Of a stretch of DNA of 6,200 nt, positions 6,020 to 6,200 are shown piece after piece (the stretch's first letter is position 1; each line of letters starts with the position of its first letter). Both the position numbers and the translations under genes were made by a program. Source of the stretch: Akkermansia sp. (GTDB lineage: Bacteria > Verrucomicrobiota > Verrucomicrobiia > Verrucomicrobiales > Akkermansiaceae); assembly GCA_017379255.1 (NCBI GenBank), contig JAFNWZ010000162.1:1-6200 (forward strand), given 5' to 3'. The notes below the pieces were generated by a model. That model saw only the letters and a program-made list of their open reading frames with translations. It searched no databases and had not been told where the DNA came from.

Positions 6020-6134
6020 TGCCAAATTTCCCCATTTCCCACGCCACAGCGCAAATTTTGCCACATGTGTCCCAAAGTTTCGTAGATTGTAATTTATCGG
6101 TCTATTCTGGCGCGCGGAGTGCGCGGATTTTTGA

Positions 6135-6192
6135 GCCCGTCAGGGCGGTATAAAGTAGCGCGGGGTGGAGCCGCGTTAGCGGCGGAACCCCG
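6135..6192. repeat. REP-like two-hairpin palindromic element at the window edge
   Basis: Two hairpins lie in a row. The first pairs GCCC (6135-6138) with GGGC (6143-6146) around GTCA. The second pairs CGGGGT (6161-6166) with ACCCCG (6187-6192). It continues, after a symmetric GGA/GGA internal loop, with GCCGC (6170-6174) against GCGGC (6179-6183) around GTTA. No open reading frame fits. The arrangement and the GGGGT...ACCCC core resemble dispersed palindromic repeats of Verrucomicrobiota and Planctomycetota genomes, as I recall them; copy number cannot be judged from one copy. The element may run past the window end. Confidence 0.5.
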
Positions 6193-6200
6193 GGTAAATC

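Noticed and set aside
6111..6130. CGCGC-GGAGT-GCGCG hairpin followed by TTTTT
   Set aside because: The stem is only five pairs of alternating C and G, with no gene ending nearby. It is too weak to call alone, although it could be part of the repeat element at the window edge.

Overview
The window reads like a chromosome segment from a Verrucomicrobiota bacterium, most likely an Akkermansia relative. The main clue is a secreted protein ending in the tail VPEPATATLSLL...CARRRRK, a PEP-CTERM sorting signal very close to those common in Akkermansia. The moderately high GC, the near absence of Shine-Dalgarno sequences, and a Gram-negative envelope energy-transduction operon fit this. The assignment is an inference from protein style; there is no rRNA in the window.

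Layout. Positions 1-112 hold a terminator hairpin, a second hairpin and a short direct repeat downstream of a minus-strand non-haem ferritin (113-613). Next come a 159-base gap with a terminator, then a minus-strand, signal-peptide-bearing, beta-helix-like PEP-CTERM surface protein (773-2503). A 353-base AT-rich divergent region follows. It holds a probable promoter for the PEP-CTERM gene and a strong terminator-like hairpin that belongs to no visible gene. The plus strand then carries a three-gene operon (2857-5039): a TonB/TolA-type energy transducer with a GTG start, an ExbB/TolQ-type proton channel subunit and an ExbD/TolR-type partner. The last two are joined by an ATGA overlap. Convergent to the operon, 42 bases away, lies a minus-strand secreted aspartic protease with two DTG active-site motifs (5082-5963). 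Upstream of it are a good promoter candidate with a dyad around the -10 box and, at the window edge, a two-hairpin REP-like palindromic element.

How the genes work together. The transducer, ExbB and ExbD should form one inner-membrane motor that uses proton-motive force to drive an outer-membrane process. No receptor, TolB or Pal gene lies in view, so Ton-like and Tol-like roles cannot be separated here. Ferritin stores iron in the cytoplasm. The PEP-CTERM protein and the protease are exported. A functional link among the four transcription units is not shown by the sequence.

I re-chose three starts downstream of the longest possible ORF: the PEP-CTERM gene at 2503, exbD at 4623 and the protease at 5963. 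Signal peptides, promoter positions and family length guided these choices. I do not see a clearly novel multi-gene system. The best leads are the two-lobed protease, the orphan terminator between divergent genes, the edge palindromic repeat and the lack of Shine-Dalgarno sites.
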